NCBI GenBank assembly: GCA_031308135.1
Contig: JAHLJT010004567.1
Coordinates: 30,539,602-30,603,601 of the forward strand
Reading direction: 5' to 3'
DNA from: Acheta domesticus
Lineage: Eukaryota > Arthropoda > Insecta > Orthoptera > Gryllidae
DNA: 64,000 nucleotides
Shown here: in pieces, positions 44,646-55,633 of the stretch
How positions within the stretch are numbered: position 1 is the stretch's first letter
How the letters are laid out: each line of letters starts with the position of its first letter
Program-made: the position numbers and the translations under genes
The notes under the pieces: generated by a model
Database searches by the model: none
The model's input: the letters and a program-made list of their open reading frames with translations, nothing else
Told to the model about the DNA's origin: nothing

Positions 44646-44808
44646 TGATTGATTTATTGATTAGTGTTTCCGGGCGCGTCAACTACTTAGGTCATTAGTC
44701 CCGTAAGTGTAGTGCGTGTTTTTCTCGGGAGGTGGCGATGATCTTTTCCCCACTGGACGGTGAGACTAGGTATCGCCCACCAGCGGGGCACCGCCCCAGC
44801 CGGGACAA
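44646..44808 (-). mobile_element. SINE-A 3' fragment, reverse orientation
   Basis: It begins with the tail (TTGATTGATTTATTGATTAG), followed by GGGCGCGTCAACTACTTAGG, TTCTCGGGAGGTGGCGATG and GGGGCACCGCCCCAGCCGGG. This corresponds to the last ~165 bp of the SINE, with an internal deletion at about 44764. Confidence 0.85.
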
Positions 44809-46100
44809 TATATATAGTATTTAAAATCTTTATTTTCACTAAGTGGTACAATATTAAAAAGAAAAGCAATTAATTAGACTGCCTCAATAGAGCGCAGTTC
44901 ATGAAGGCATAATCTCGATATTTCTAATGGAACACTGTTATATCCATCAAGAAATTATTTAGCGTCCTATTCACAAGAGAAGGGTCGACGTCATGACATG
45001 GTCGGTGCGTTAATCTGTGTTGGCTCGATCAAATTTTCTCTGGAGATAATTATGCAACGAGAATAGAAGTCATTCGTTGCCCCAACGTCAACGGTATGGC
45101 AACGTGTCGGTCGAATACAGAAGGTCTAAGAGGGAAAGGTTAGCGCAACTGACGAACCTGATTTCACCTGCTTCCCCTGTCTGAAAACTGGCATGTTCCG
45201 CGACTTTCCTTGACGTCTCCCAGCGCGGGATGCGGGGAGAGGACGTTACTGCCTTCGTCCCAGCGGACGGGCGTTGCCCACTGCAACATTATTACTAATA
45301 ATACTCGCGCCTCTTTCGTTCTTCATACATCAGGTTATTGTAGACGATAAAATAGAACAAATAATAAAGTAATGAATAGTAACCACAAGTGAAAATAATT
45401 AATGATAATATTGTTTGTTAATGAGATATGATTATAGTGTATGTACTTAATTTTCATCTTCTGAATAATTTGCATCATCGCTTGAATTCGAAAACAGCAG
45501 CAGGCAGCCCTGATAATCCTGCCGTGCCGTTCCGTGTGAGACCAAGGTTTTGACCAGACCGTGTCGAGTCGTGCTGGATTAAGCACTAGGGAGCTCAGAC
45601 GTCAAGAAAAGTCGCGCGACTTGTAACTCGCAGTGACCGCGCCCCGAGGCAGGGGGACTCAAATCGACCAACCGAACTTCTCCGAAATACGTTCGCAGTA
45701 GCCATCAAAAACGAGATTGCTCTCTTAATTTTCTTTCGACTTGAAATTCACGTTCGAGAACGAATTTTGACTCCGCGGAAAAGCGGATTAGAAGGACGTA
45801 AATATTATATGAACGCCGAACCATTATCTAACATAAAAAATGCACAACATGCGCGCAATCTTTCGTTAGAGAAGATGGTATTTCACGGTAAAAGTGCTTA
45901 TTTTCCTTCCGTTTCACCGAAAGCGGCGCGTTATCTGGTAAGTCAGGAGCACTTTGATGTTGGGGTTAGAGAGGAATGTTTTTAAAATTCAAAACACAAA
46001 GCGAACTCGCCGCAGCGTTGCGCTCGGCTGATGATGAGGGGAATCGACATTTGGCGGGGGCAACAGCCCAGCAGGGAGGTGCAGGGTGCCGCTATATTAC
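44809..46100. other. spacer, no gene recognised
   Basis: AT-rich with a GC-richer part at 45500-45660. A donor-like CTGGTAAGT lies near 45937, but the upstream frame (45767-45985) has no recognisable domain. Confidence 0.4.
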
Positions 46101-46310
46101 ATTCCCTTTCAAGCCCCGGGCTCATTACGAGCTCGCGGTGGTGGGCACGCTGTGCCATACCGCGCTGCCGGCGAGTCCCATTCGGTGCGATCGTTGCGCT
46201 CTCTGGCGACCAGGTGCCGAACTGGCCGATCGATCTCTCGATCAGCAACCCTCAGCTATACAAGAACAATCCGAACGCGAAGCGTAATTTATGCGGCAAA
46301 AATTTGGAGC
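46101..46310 (+). repeat. duplicated GC-rich unit, copy 1
   Basis: Begins ATTCCCTTTCAAGCCCCGGG, continues GACCAGGTGCCGAACTGG and ends AATCCGAACGCGAAGCGTAA. The same sequence order recurs at 46468-46660. Confidence 0.75.
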
Positions 46311-46467
46311 CCAAGTTTTAAAAAATCTCCTTTTTAAAATTGCCTTTATTTCACGCAAAATAACTAAAAAAATTATTCATATTTTTAAACAAATGCATCT
46401 GGCCTCATTTAATGATCTACTTTTAAAGAATATATTTTATTCAAAGGCAAAAACTCACGAAAATATT

Positions 46468-46660
46468 GCATTCCCTTTCAAGCCCCGGGCTCCTTGCAAG
46501 CTGGTAGTGGTGCGCATGGTGTCACAGGGCGGTGGAGTACCACGTGTTGCGATTGGTGCGCTTTCTGGCGGCCAGGTGCCAAACTGGTCGATTGATCCCT
46601 CGATCGGCGTCCCTCAGCTTTGCAAGGGCGATCCGAACGCGAAGCGTAATTCATGGAGCA
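46468..46660 (+). repeat. duplicated GC-rich unit, copy 2
   Basis: Same start and end motifs as 46101-46310, with perhaps 75 percent identity, offset by about 367 bp and separated by AT-rich sequence. Open frames across it differ between the two copies, arguing against coding function. Confidence 0.75.
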
Positions 46661-46663
46661 AAA

Positions 46664-46840
46664 TGAACTTTTCTTTTTTTCTTTTTCTTTTCCTCCTCCT
46701 CCTCCTCCTTCTTCTTCTTCTTCTTCTTCTTCTCTTTCTTCTCTCTCTTCTCCTTCTTCTTCTTCTTCTTATCTTTCTTCTCTTTCTTCTCTTTCTTCTC
46801 TCTCTTCTTCTTCTTCTTCTCCTTCTTCTTCTTGTTTCCA
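46664..46840. repeat. (CCT)n/(CTT)n polypyrimidine microsatellite
   Basis: About 175 bp of CTT/CCT-type repeats. It lies at the 3' end of the minus-strand LINE fragment that follows and may be its tail. Confidence 0.9.
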
Positions 46841-46844
46841 GTGA

Positions 46845-47290
46845 GTATTTTACAGCGTACACCGTTTCCTTCCCACATTCTAGTCGCCACTTCGTTTTAT
46901 CCTATACATCCACCACTACCAGGTGTCTTGCTTTGCGTATAGCATCTTCCCAAGTCTTCCTCGGTCTTCATCTTTTTCTTCTTTCAGTTGGTGTTCAGTC
47001 TCATGTTGTTAGGGTCCATCGTACCTCATCCATTCTTCTTGGCAGTCCATGCCACATAAGTCTCTTAAATTCTATTCTGTGAATTATATCTCTGCGTAGA
47101 TTCATTATCTGTTTTTTTCCTTTATTTGCAATATGTTGTAATTAAGCTGCAACGTCTCAGAAGGGCGTTCATTTTTAAAACATGTAACTTTTTGATTTGT
47201 ATTTTATTTACATACCATGTCTCGCTACCATAGAGGGTAATATCTTCAATAATTGTTTTAAAAAACCTTTTTATGAATGAACTTATGTGT
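46845..47290 (-). pseudogene. C-terminal end of a LINE ORF2-type protein
   Basis: The minus strand reads FFKTIIEDITLYGSETW and LHVLKMNALLRRCS. After frame changes come RLMWHGLPRRMDE, RRKRRPRKTWEDAIRKA and KWRLECG. This order (YG.ETW ... M..LRR ... WYGHVQRM ... GRPR..W ... WR) is the widespread C-terminal tail of non-LTR retrotransposon polymerases. Clade cannot be assigned from this piece. It has stops and at least two frame changes, and it ends against the polypyrimidine tract. Confidence 0.7.
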
Positions 47291-47444
47291 ATCACATAAA
47301 ATAAAGAAAAACGTATTCCTACGCAGTTTCGTAAACAAGAACAAGTAAATGCGTGATAATTTGTATTCCTCTGATACGTAGAGACCATCCAGGCAAACGG
47401 AACCGAAAAGCAGACTGTACGAGTCACCCAAAATGTATGAGTTT

Positions 47445-47830
47445 TTACTTCCTCGTATACGTAAGTATATACTTAGTACATAGAAAGTTATGTAATGCTG
47501 CGGAAAACCGATTTCGAGATTTCAACGGAGATACACAAAACAGACTGTCGTAATCATTTTCTTATATCGTTCTTATTTTGGTTACCTAATTCTTGGATTT
47601 ACAGATACTTCACGCAGGCAAACACGGCCCTATTGATTCCGTCAGTTTCGGAGTGTTAATCATTTAACAAATACAATTATTTATTCACAATAGCCGTTTT
47701 AAAGCCTGATAAAGTGAAACTAGAGCGCTGCCGCGAGATAGCTTGACTGAAAAGAGCTATTCTCCCGCTATGGCTAGTGGCCCAAAAAGTAACCGTTTTC
47801 AGCGCTCTAGCACCTAAACCGTTTTTCAGA
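47445..47830 (-). mobile_element. GGAC-TIR family fragment
   Basis: The terminal CTTCCTCGTATACGTAAGTA plus GAAAGTTATGTAATGCTGCG match the family terminus. Later sequence (CTAGTGGCCCAAAAAGTAAC near 47775) is weaker. The right border is unclear. Confidence 0.55.
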
Positions 47831-48530
47831 AATTTAAAGTTAATATACACATTTTAAAGGAAATGTTATCTACTTTTATTTTGTAAAGAACAATTGTTTC
47901 GATAAAACGCTTAGTTTTGACGATATAAGCGAAAAACTTAACACAGGGCGACATTTTTTTTTTTCAGATTTCTCTGTGAAGCCGACCTTTTTTGAGGTAG
48001 CAACCGTCAAATTCGAATTCAGCTCCCCCAAAAACATACAGGACTGTTGAGAAAAAAACTTTCGGGATTTTTTCCTGGGTCAGATACCTTTTCACTGGAC
48101 TGTAAAGTGGTTGCTTTCATATCAACCATTAGGATATACGAATGAAATGTCGGGAAAACTTACTATTTTAAATGTTTATTTGTGAAATTTGTGCAACCCA
48201 GGAAGATGAATATTAGTCCCGAATGCTTATACCTGAAGTGCTTACCATTTTAAGTATTTTTAACAGTTGCTGTGTAACGCAACTTTTCAGAAAAGAGATT
48301 TTTTAAATTATTCTTCTGAATGTAATAAACCATTTGGTTTCAAGATCTGTATGAAAATTACGCTGCGTTTTTTTAAAAAATACTGAATAGAGTATTATTT
48401 CAAATACATCTCCACATTTGGAATTTATAAAAGCGACTGTTTATTTGAAGGGGTTTTCATGAGCTTTCAATTTTTTTCGCAAAATTGAATAAAATATTTT
48501 CTTTGAAATGTCAAGAAATAAAAGCAATAC
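47831..48530. other. AT-rich spacer, nothing recognised
   Basis: AT-rich; possibly further decayed GGAC-TIR sequence. The last four bases before the next element are part of its target duplication (ATTT, 48531-48534). Confidence 0.4.
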
Positions 48531-49366
48531 ATTTCGCGACCTTAAAGTAAAAAGGTTCTATCTGCACCGCAGTAAATTTTACAGGAGAGCATTTCAAAGT
48601 TTTGTCCCTCTCTAAAACAAAAACTATTTTATTAAATGTATTGAAACTTTCTCAGTGTACTTGACATCCAAGCACAAAACTGTAGACTGATAATTATTCT
48701 AAAAGCATTGTAACTTTGGTAGAAACCAAGACCCTATTTTTACAGATAGAACCTTTTTACTCTCAATATGCATTTTCAAGTTAGAGCAAAAAGGTTCTAT
48801 CTTTGTTGGTAGGAAAATTTGACTGGTATATTACTTAAATAATTGCAAATACACATGTAACTGTATCATTTATTAAATTTTAAAGAATTCAAAAAAATGT
48901 GCTTACATTTTAGTAAAATTCTTATTTAGAGTACTCAATTATAATTTCATGTCATTACTTAGACTTAGCCAACTAGAAGTGGAAAAAAGTAACCTATTGT
49001 AATTACTGAATTACACTTAAATTTGAAATGATATATTACAAACACATTAAAGTTAAATGTCGCGTAGCCATAATATTATTTTTGTTTTTTAAGCAATTCT
49101 ATGAAGTAGGTTTGATCCAAAGTTGGCATCCATTTCAACATGTATGCTAAATCGGCTACCTTTTCCTACTTTAAAAACTTCTCTTTCGCCACGTACGTTT
49201 GCACAGGCGAATAGATGGGAGAATAACTTTTCGTCACCCATCTTGTAGAAATGTGTGGTCGCACATTTACGGTGGAAAATTGTGAATCAGAACGTTTAAT
49301 TTTATACTCTACTTCAGCTTGTCTTTCAGTGAATTTTAATTGTGAAATTTGAGAGAAAGGTATTCA

Positions 49367-50859
49367 TTAAAATGAAAGATGTTTGCTGCTTTTATGGAAA
49401 TCCTTAAAATGCATTGTTTTCATCTGAATAATATAAAGTGGCTTTTTTCTATTTACTGCCAAATGTATCCGCATGAAAGAAATCGGTGACCAGAATTCAC
49501 TAGCTCTCAGAGCTTTCTCTATCTGGTAATGAACATTGTGTACTTCCGGAATACACAAGTGACCAGCAGTAGAGTATTTCAAAACTATGTCATCGATTTG
49601 TGGGTGTTTTTTTAGAAAGTCCTTCATTGCCAGAGACATCATCTGATTATTGTTTTGGGGTACACAGCTGTCGCTCCACATTGTGATATGTTTTACCTTA
49701 GGTGAGTTTTGAATTAGTTTTTCCAAAATTTGGGAAACGGCATTTGTAATGTCATTTCCAGAATGGCCTGTGTCAATTTCTGTTCAAATTGCGCATCTTT
49801 GTTTGGGAAAACATGAACTGTCATGTCAAATAAATTTAATTTTCTCCTATAGAAGAAAATACTTGCTTGTTCTCGTAATTCCTATCACATTTTCTAAATG
49901 AAAGGACACTACAATTGTTTGTTCATCTCTGATCTTATGATCTTCCTTTTTTTCCTTTCTCCTGTTTTCCTTGTTATCTATGTTTTCAGTGTATTTTAAT
50001 TTTAAATCATTAGAAATATTATTTTCCAACTCATTAATTCTGTATTCGCATCTATCCGCTTTTGGCTGAAAGAAATCCAAATTAAATTCTTCATTAAAAA
50101 TATTCCTATATATAGATAATTTTACAAATTGGACATCATTCGTTTACACAACATTCCTTGTAGAGGTCGTACGTTTTCGTGATATTTAAGTTGGAGGCGA
50201 GGCACTCCTTAGTAGTAATAGGTCTACAATAGTGACTCTCTGTTTCAGGGAAAGATTTAATGTGTGCCCTCACTCCGTCTTTCACGTCTTTTGATATTTT
50301 ATCCTTAGTTTTGCTACCTCGATCGTACAATTTTGGTGTTTCTGTTATTTTGTCTTTGTGTAAATGTGCATTATTTGTCATCCTCTGGCTTATAGAAAGT
50401 GTGTTGAGGTAGAACTTCTTACACACAATAGTTTCTTTATTTGAAACATAAAACTTGTAAACGAATGTATTCTTCTTTCGAAGGTTTAGAATATTTTCTG
50501 TTGGATTTCTTTTTTCTGGAAAGGATCTGATGTCCTCAGTATGTAGCTGACCTTTTCAGAATGAGTTTCCAATATGTAAAACGAAATAAATAATCTATCT
50601 TGCTCTTCTGGAGTGACATTTAGAGTGCAGTTGTGACGACAAAAATTTCCACAATTTGTAGTTTTGTTAAATTGTTAAGCTTGATGACCTTGCCTCTGTC
50701 ATTTAAATGTTCTAAGCCAACTTGATGTTTCTTTGACCCTTGCACTTTTTTCCAATCCTTCTTATTACACGATGCCACCAGATTGCGAAAACGTACAGCC
50801 ACAACACAGCGACATATTGAGTTCTTAAAACGGATTGGGTCTACTAGATACATGCGCTC
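49367..50859 (-). pseudogene. transposase, exon 2 (decayed)
   Basis: It opens at an acceptor (CCCTTCGTTAG, boundary 50860/50859) in phase with exon 1. Segments in order: a basic start region (50859-50650); a cysteine-rich patch read in a shifted frame near 50640; CKKFYLNTLSISQRM (50426-50380) and AHIKSFPETESHYCR (about 50270-50215), which I recall from a widespread invertebrate transposase family; a coiled, charged part (49847-50080); and a 119-residue C-terminal part with WSDSCVPQNNNQMMSLAMKD and HNVHYQIEKAL (49367-49726). The D in WSDSC probably belongs to the DDE catalytic core. Frameshifts and stops make it non-functional. Confidence 0.65.
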
Positions 50860-51158
50860 CTAACGAAGGGATAAGAATACATTTACGTATTAACCGAAAA
50901 TAAGTAAAATCGTAATAATCCTGGTTGTAAACAGGATTTACAGGTAATCAATTTTTTATATTATATCAACATGTGAAGTGGAGTACAAATAGTTTGTGTC
51001 GCGTAACCTATAAATTCGTTGATTTAGCAAGACATTCACTCAGGCGTCGTAAGGAATATCCAAATACCCAATTTTGCCGAACTATTATAAATTCTAGATG
51101 GCTACCAATTAAACCCGATAAAGAATAAATAGTTCGATATTTATAAAAATATGTTTAC
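50860..51158 (-). other. candidate intron of the transposase gene
   Basis: A GTAAAC donor (51158) and a pyrimidine-rich TAG acceptor (50860) delimit 299 AT-rich bases between two stretches that join in phase. Predicted from sequence only. Confidence 0.5.
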
Positions 51159-51314
51159 CTTCTTGCAGAACTGTTTTGCTTTAACACAAACAGTGCATAC
51201 AGCACTGTTTTGCCTCGGTGTCTCGTCTTCTTCAGTACTGCTTGCCGCATTAGAATCGTATTCAGAACAAGAATGCTCAAAAACAGCATCTTCAATTTCA
51301 CTTTCACACAACAT
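51159..51314 (-). CDS. transposase exon 1 (candidate)
   Basis: A 52-codon frame from ATG at 51314, acidic and Ser/Glu-rich (CESEIEDAVFEHS ... SSTEEDETPR), followed by a CTVCVKAKQFCKK cysteine pattern. It ends exactly at an AAG|GTAAAC donor. Phase 0 continues into exon 2. The plus-strand frame over the same bases (51151-51519) is a shadow. Confidence 0.5.
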
Positions 51315-51622
51315 TGCAATTAAATCTGCTTCTCAAAAGATCTTACAATACCTGGACACTTTGCGCAGCCATCAAGGTAATATCCACATACATGTAAACA
51401 GATTGGTTTGCGCGGTGAAGCAGATAGAACCTTTTTTCCCGAACTTGAACATACGTTTTGCAGAAAGAACCATTTTACCTATCTGTATCTCAGAAAGTAA
51501 GCTTCGTAGATCAATGTAACTTAGAGGTTAGGTAAATCTCATCGCTACCATTACAAATATAACATAAAGTCATTTTTGGAAAAAATTTTAGATAGAACCT
51601 TTTTACTTTAAGGTCGCGATTT

Positions 51623-52226
51623 GTTTTCTGTTCCACATGCTGAATTTTTGAAAATCAAGTATTCTCGAAACATTTAATTTTCCATATATGACTGTTCCGG
51701 AGATAGTCCTGAAAAAATTCGATCTCCATTCGTTTCGGCATTTCATGTATGTTTTGAGATACCGAAAAAGTGTTTAACGTTTTCAAAAACGATTGAAAGT
51801 TCATTTTCGCGCGTTTGTTATATGATTTTTTTTAAAATTTTCGTTCCAATGTTGACACGATGATTTGTTTTGCAAATATTAGTGAAATATTTGTACTGCT
51901 TTCTAAATTTTAATTTAATATCACTAAATTAGCATATCTATATGTGACCCAGCGGAAATTTCAATTCCAAGAAACTACAGTGCAATTCTAAAATAATAAT
52001 TCTGAAAAATAAATCTTGAGGCATTGTGGTGCTTCTTGACACAAACACCAAAACCTTGTCTTAGAAAATTGTCATAACTAAGGCAAAACAAACGATTAAT
52101 GTCCGTCCTCTCCGAGTTTATTAATTCATAAGCTTGGACCCCGGCCCTTAGGGTTAACGCGAGGTCGGGTGGAAACGAGCATGTGCTGGTGCAAGCGGCG
52201 AGCGGGCGGGGTGGAAGAAGGGAGCG
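51623..52226. other. AT-rich spacer, nothing recognised
   Basis: No coding content is recognised. It becomes GC-rich from about 52135 at the edge of the minisatellite. Confidence 0.45.
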
Positions 52227-52290
52227 GGAGGGGAGCGGGCGGAGAGCGGGCGGAGAGCGGGCGGAGAGCGGGCGGAGAGCGGGCGGAGAG
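52227..52290. repeat. 12 bp repeat leading into the minisatellite
   Basis: About five units of GCGGGCGGAGAG, related to the following 15 bp unit. Confidence 0.85.
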
Positions 52291-52920
52291 CGGGCGGGCA
52301 GCAAGCGGGCGGGCAGCAAGCGGGCGGGCAGCAAGCGGGCGGGCAGCAAGCGGGCGGGCAGCAAGCGGGCGGGCAGCAAGCGGGCGGGCAGCAAGCGGGC
52401 GGGCAGCAAGCGGGCGGGCAGCAAGCGGGCGGGCAGCAAGCGGGCGGGCAGCAAGCGGGCGGGCAGCAAGCGGGCGGGCAGCAAGCGGGCGGGCAGCAAG
52501 CGGGCGGGCAGCAAGCGGGCGGGCAGCAAGCGGGCGGGCAGCAAGCGGGCGGGCAGCAAGCGGGCGGGCAGCAAGCGGGCGGGCAGCAAGCGGGCGGGCA
52601 GCAAGCGGGCGGGCAGCAAGCGGGCGGGCAGCAAGCGGGCGGGCAGCAAGCGGGCGGGCAGCAAGCGGGCGGGCAGCAAGCGGGCGGGCAGCAAGCGGGC
52701 GGGCAGCAAGCGGGCGGGCAGCAAGCGGGCGGGCAGCAAGCGGGCGGGCAGCAAGCGGGCGGGCAGCAAGCGGGCGGGCAGCAAGCGGGCGGGCAGCAAG
52801 CGGGCGGGCAGCAAGCGGGCGGGCAGCAAGCGGGCGGGCAGCAAGCGGGCGGGCAGCAAGCGGGCGGGCAGCAAGCGGGCGGGCAGCAAGCGGGCGATTG
52901 GCAAGCGGGCGATTGGCAAG
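52291..52920. repeat. 15 bp minisatellite, 40 identical units
   Basis: The unit CGGGCGGGCAGCAAG repeats 40 times without a visible change (52291-52890), then twice as CGGGCGATTGGCAAG (52891-52920). Because 15 is divisible by 3 and the unit has no stop, several frames on both strands stay open for 260-400 codons (e.g. GRAAS, AGSKR, PARLL, LAARP repeats). These are repeat artefacts, not proteins I would call. Each unit has two G-runs (GGG, GGG), so neighbouring units could form G-quadruplexes. Confidence 0.97.
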
Positions 52921-53220
52921 CAGGCGGGGAGCGGGTGGACGGGAGCGCACACAACTCGAGGCGGCGCGGTGCGGCGCGGCGATAAACGAGCGAGATACAT
53001 GCGAGCGCCCTCGGTGCGTATCTGGGCGCGGGAATCGCAGGGGCCGGCGCCGCCAGGTGTCGCGCGCGCTGAGCGACAAGTTGCCTTCGTTTCTGCAGCG
53101 CTCGCCGCCGCCCCGCCCCGCGCCGCTCGCCCGCACCCTGGCCGCAAACACGGCTGCGGGCGACAGCGACATATCATTTGGCGAGGGGGACTTGGTACTG
53201 GGGGGAGAGACGTTTTGATG
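52921..53220. promoter_or_regulatory. CpG island after the minisatellite
   Basis: CpG-dense, GC-rich sequence (52930-53160) with several GCGCG and GGCGCCGCC motifs, falling abruptly to AT-rich at 53220. Promoter function is conjecture. Confidence 0.3.
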
Positions 53221-53609
53221 ATGTGTGGGCGACTTGCGGGAAGACATTATTGTTGCGACTAATTTTCTTATTTTTAACCTTGTGGGACATGAATGAATGT
53301 TTTCTTTTGTTTCCCACGACTGTGACTGCTGTAGCAAAAATTAATAGCTTCGCTATGCACACGTTTTGTTGAGCTCTCCTTTTGCTAAGAGCTGGAGGTG
53401 TGAATGTTCATTTCTAAATAAGATTATAGAATAAAAACTACAATAGTTTATTTATAGATTCAAAAACGTTTTCTTTTACTCGGGAGCAAAAATCTAGTTC
53501 TACATTTCAAACGTTTCTAATCCATGTTTGCTGTGAATTTTTTTCCATTATTCATCTATCTGTAAGGGTGAAGTAGAAATTTGGAGTTCAAGCAATCATG
53601 GGCACATCT
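53221..53609. other. AT-rich spacer, nothing recognised
   Basis: No coding or repeat signal is recognised. Confidence 0.45.
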
Positions 53610-54420
53610 TACTTCTCCCCCGTACGTCACATAGTGGTTATTTTTACGAAAATCAAATAAAGCACCGTGAAGAACTAGTGATGCTGCAACAGTACATACT
53701 TTCTCGCCACTAGTAATGGTTACATAATTGTATTTATAGTTGGCCCCGTGGCCGAGATCGCTAGATGTGTTAAAAAAAAATGTGTTAATATAGACTACAG
53801 AGCAAATTCATCTAAGGTGTTGTGTTGCCAGAATCCGTGTTTTGTGGCTTTTTGTGGATTCTTGATACCGACAAATCGGTTGATAACAAAACGTTTGTCA
53901 GCCATCTGTTGGTCTTCGTCAGTGCGTCTGCCACCCGCCTGTCTCTCCGTCCGTCTGTGATCAAAGCTGATGCCTATTCTGTTCTGGCGATTTTCTTGAA
54001 AATTGATATTCCTCCATCAATTTAAAGAGCCTCAGGGTTCTCTGAGTTTGAAACGGATGTTTTAATTTTAGGGGCACTTTGCATAAACCCTCAACAACAT
54101 TTGCAAACTTTTCTCAAAACTGACTACAAATTTTTGGATTAAACTTTGTTTTTGGATAGCACGGAAAAAGATTATAGAAATGACACGAATCTCATTTTCG
54201 TTGAAATCCCTATTTTTTTAAAAAATTGTAAGAGTTCAAACATTTTTCGTCGTCTTCCTACAACTATAGTTAAGAAGATAAAATGTTTTCATTAAATAAA
54301 TATTTTAATGAAATCTATTCATCAAAAATAGATCTTTATATAAGTTCATGTTAAGTTTTCCGAAAATGTCAGTGGTTTTCGAGTAATTTTGAGTGAAACA
54401 TGGGCAAGTTTGGGAAAAAA
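53610..54420 (-). mobile_element. GGAC-TIR family copy, rearranged
   Basis: Contains GAACTAGTGATGCTGCAACA (53674-53693) and CTTGATACCGACAAATCGG. A (CGTC)-type remnant CTCCGTCCGTCTGTGATC is at 53944-53961. TTTTAGGGGCACTTTGCATAA corresponds in reverse to the 17740-17760 area of the long copy. A fragment of a SINE-B head lies inside at 53740-53763. Confidence 0.6.
53740..53763 (+). mobile_element. SINE-B head fragment
   Basis: TGGCCCCGTGGCCGAGATCG matches the first bases of SINE-B (27712-27691 reversed) before the sequence diverges. Only the A-box part is kept. Confidence 0.6.
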
Positions 54421-55137
54421 TTAATGAATTGTGAAACTGCCGACATAGTGTAACTGCTCGCTAAAGCGATTCAATTCCGTTACATGAATTCGCGCTACGA
54501 CCTACTGCTTTAATTCAGCACAAGACAGATAGGGGGCACTACCCGAACAGCAGTTGACGCTAATTTCACACTTCGGTGGAGAAAGCCAATCATACAATTT
54601 TCCAGCCCTTTCAAACAAATTTCGCTTAAGCTAAAGAAAGATTCAACCATTTTGACACCTGACGGAGAAGGATCAACCAGAAGCGAAAAGTGTACACCGT
54701 GGTTGTCTAGAAGCAATTACAAAAATCTCCAAAAGAGGTAACTCGAGTTTCTTAAACTTACTTATTCTTATAGTAATCTCGATTCTTACGAAAGAAGTTT
54801 GGATTTTAAATTTCAACTTGACAAAGTGCGCATGCAACTGAATTAGCTACCGATTATACGACATGCAGAACTTTGATACTTTTAGTTTATTTACAGTTTT
54901 TTTTCTATTTTGATTAAATTGATTTTATTTGGAATTTTTGTTTCGCTCGTCCTTATTCCGATCCTGCGTCCGGATTAGAGATGCACTGCCAGAACATTGT
55001 ATTGGATTTGACCATTGCGAGAGGAAGGAGGTATTCATAGTGGAGTGAAGGAGTATGCTTCAATCGTACGCAAGCAACAGATACGTTGAATTGATTTACG
55101 ATCTCGCCTGAGAGGTCACCGTTGCCACGCAGCTGTG
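54421..55137. other. AT-rich spacer, nothing recognised
   Basis: No family, RNA or repeat is recognised. Confidence 0.45.
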
Positions 55138-55633
55138 GAACAACGGTCAACAAGGGACGGTCAACGTGGGACGGACAATGTGGGACGGGCAACGAGGGAC
55201 GGACAACGAGGGACGGACAACGAGGGACGGACAACGAGGGACGGACAACGAGGGACGGACAACGAGGGACGGACAACGAGGGACGGACAACGAGGGACGG
55301 ACAACGAGGGACGGACAACGAGGGACGGACAACGAGGGACGGACAACGAGGGACGGACAACGAGGGACGGACAACGAGGGACGGACAACGAGGGACGGAC
55401 AACGAGGGACGGACAACGAGGACGGACAACGAGGGACGGACAACGAGGGACGGACAACGAGGGACGGACAACGAGGGACGGACAACGAGGGACGGACAAC
55501 GAGGGACGGACAACGAGGGACGGACAACGAGGGACGGACAACGAGGGACGGACAACGAGGGACGGACATCGAGGGACGGACAACGAGGGACGGACAACGA
55601 GGGACGGACAACGAGAGACGGACAAAGAGGGAC
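55138..55633. repeat. 14 bp minisatellite, ~32 units
   Basis: The unit GGGACGGACAACGA repeats from about 55185 to 55632, with rare changes (one 1 bp deletion near 55418, CATCGA near 55567, CGAGAGA near 55613). Diverged leading units lie at 55138-55185. The unit length is not a multiple of 3, so the long open frames on both strands cycle through a 14-residue repeat (e.g. GRTTRDGQRGTDNE) and are artefacts. Confidence 0.97.

Larger units (their letters stand above)
48535..51618 (-). mobile_element. Sola-like DNA transposon with TIRs and 4 bp TSD
   Basis: Perfect 29 bp terminal inverted repeats (CGCGACCTTAAAGTAAAAAG... at 48535-48563 and its complement at 51590-51618) enclose 3,084 bp. ATTT is duplicated outside both ends (48531-48534, 51619-51622). 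Additional copies of the TIR core AGATAGAACCTTTTT occur at 48744, inverted at 48783, and at 51422, like subterminal transposase-binding sites. A decayed transposase gene lies on the minus strand. A 4 bp duplication fits Sola and a few other superfamilies; the assignment is tentative. Confidence 0.85.

Noticed and set aside
51151..51519. 122-codon plus-strand frame inside the Sola-like element
   Set aside because: Antisense shadow of exon 1 and the TIR-proximal region; the minus strand gives the acidic exon and donor.
52291..52920. CRISPR-like direct repeat array
   Set aside because: Units are contiguous with no spacers; it is a minisatellite in eukaryotic DNA.
51975..53337. Six long frames of 266-403 codons on both strands
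   Set aside because: All derive from the stop-free 15 bp minisatellite; at least five phases are open at once.
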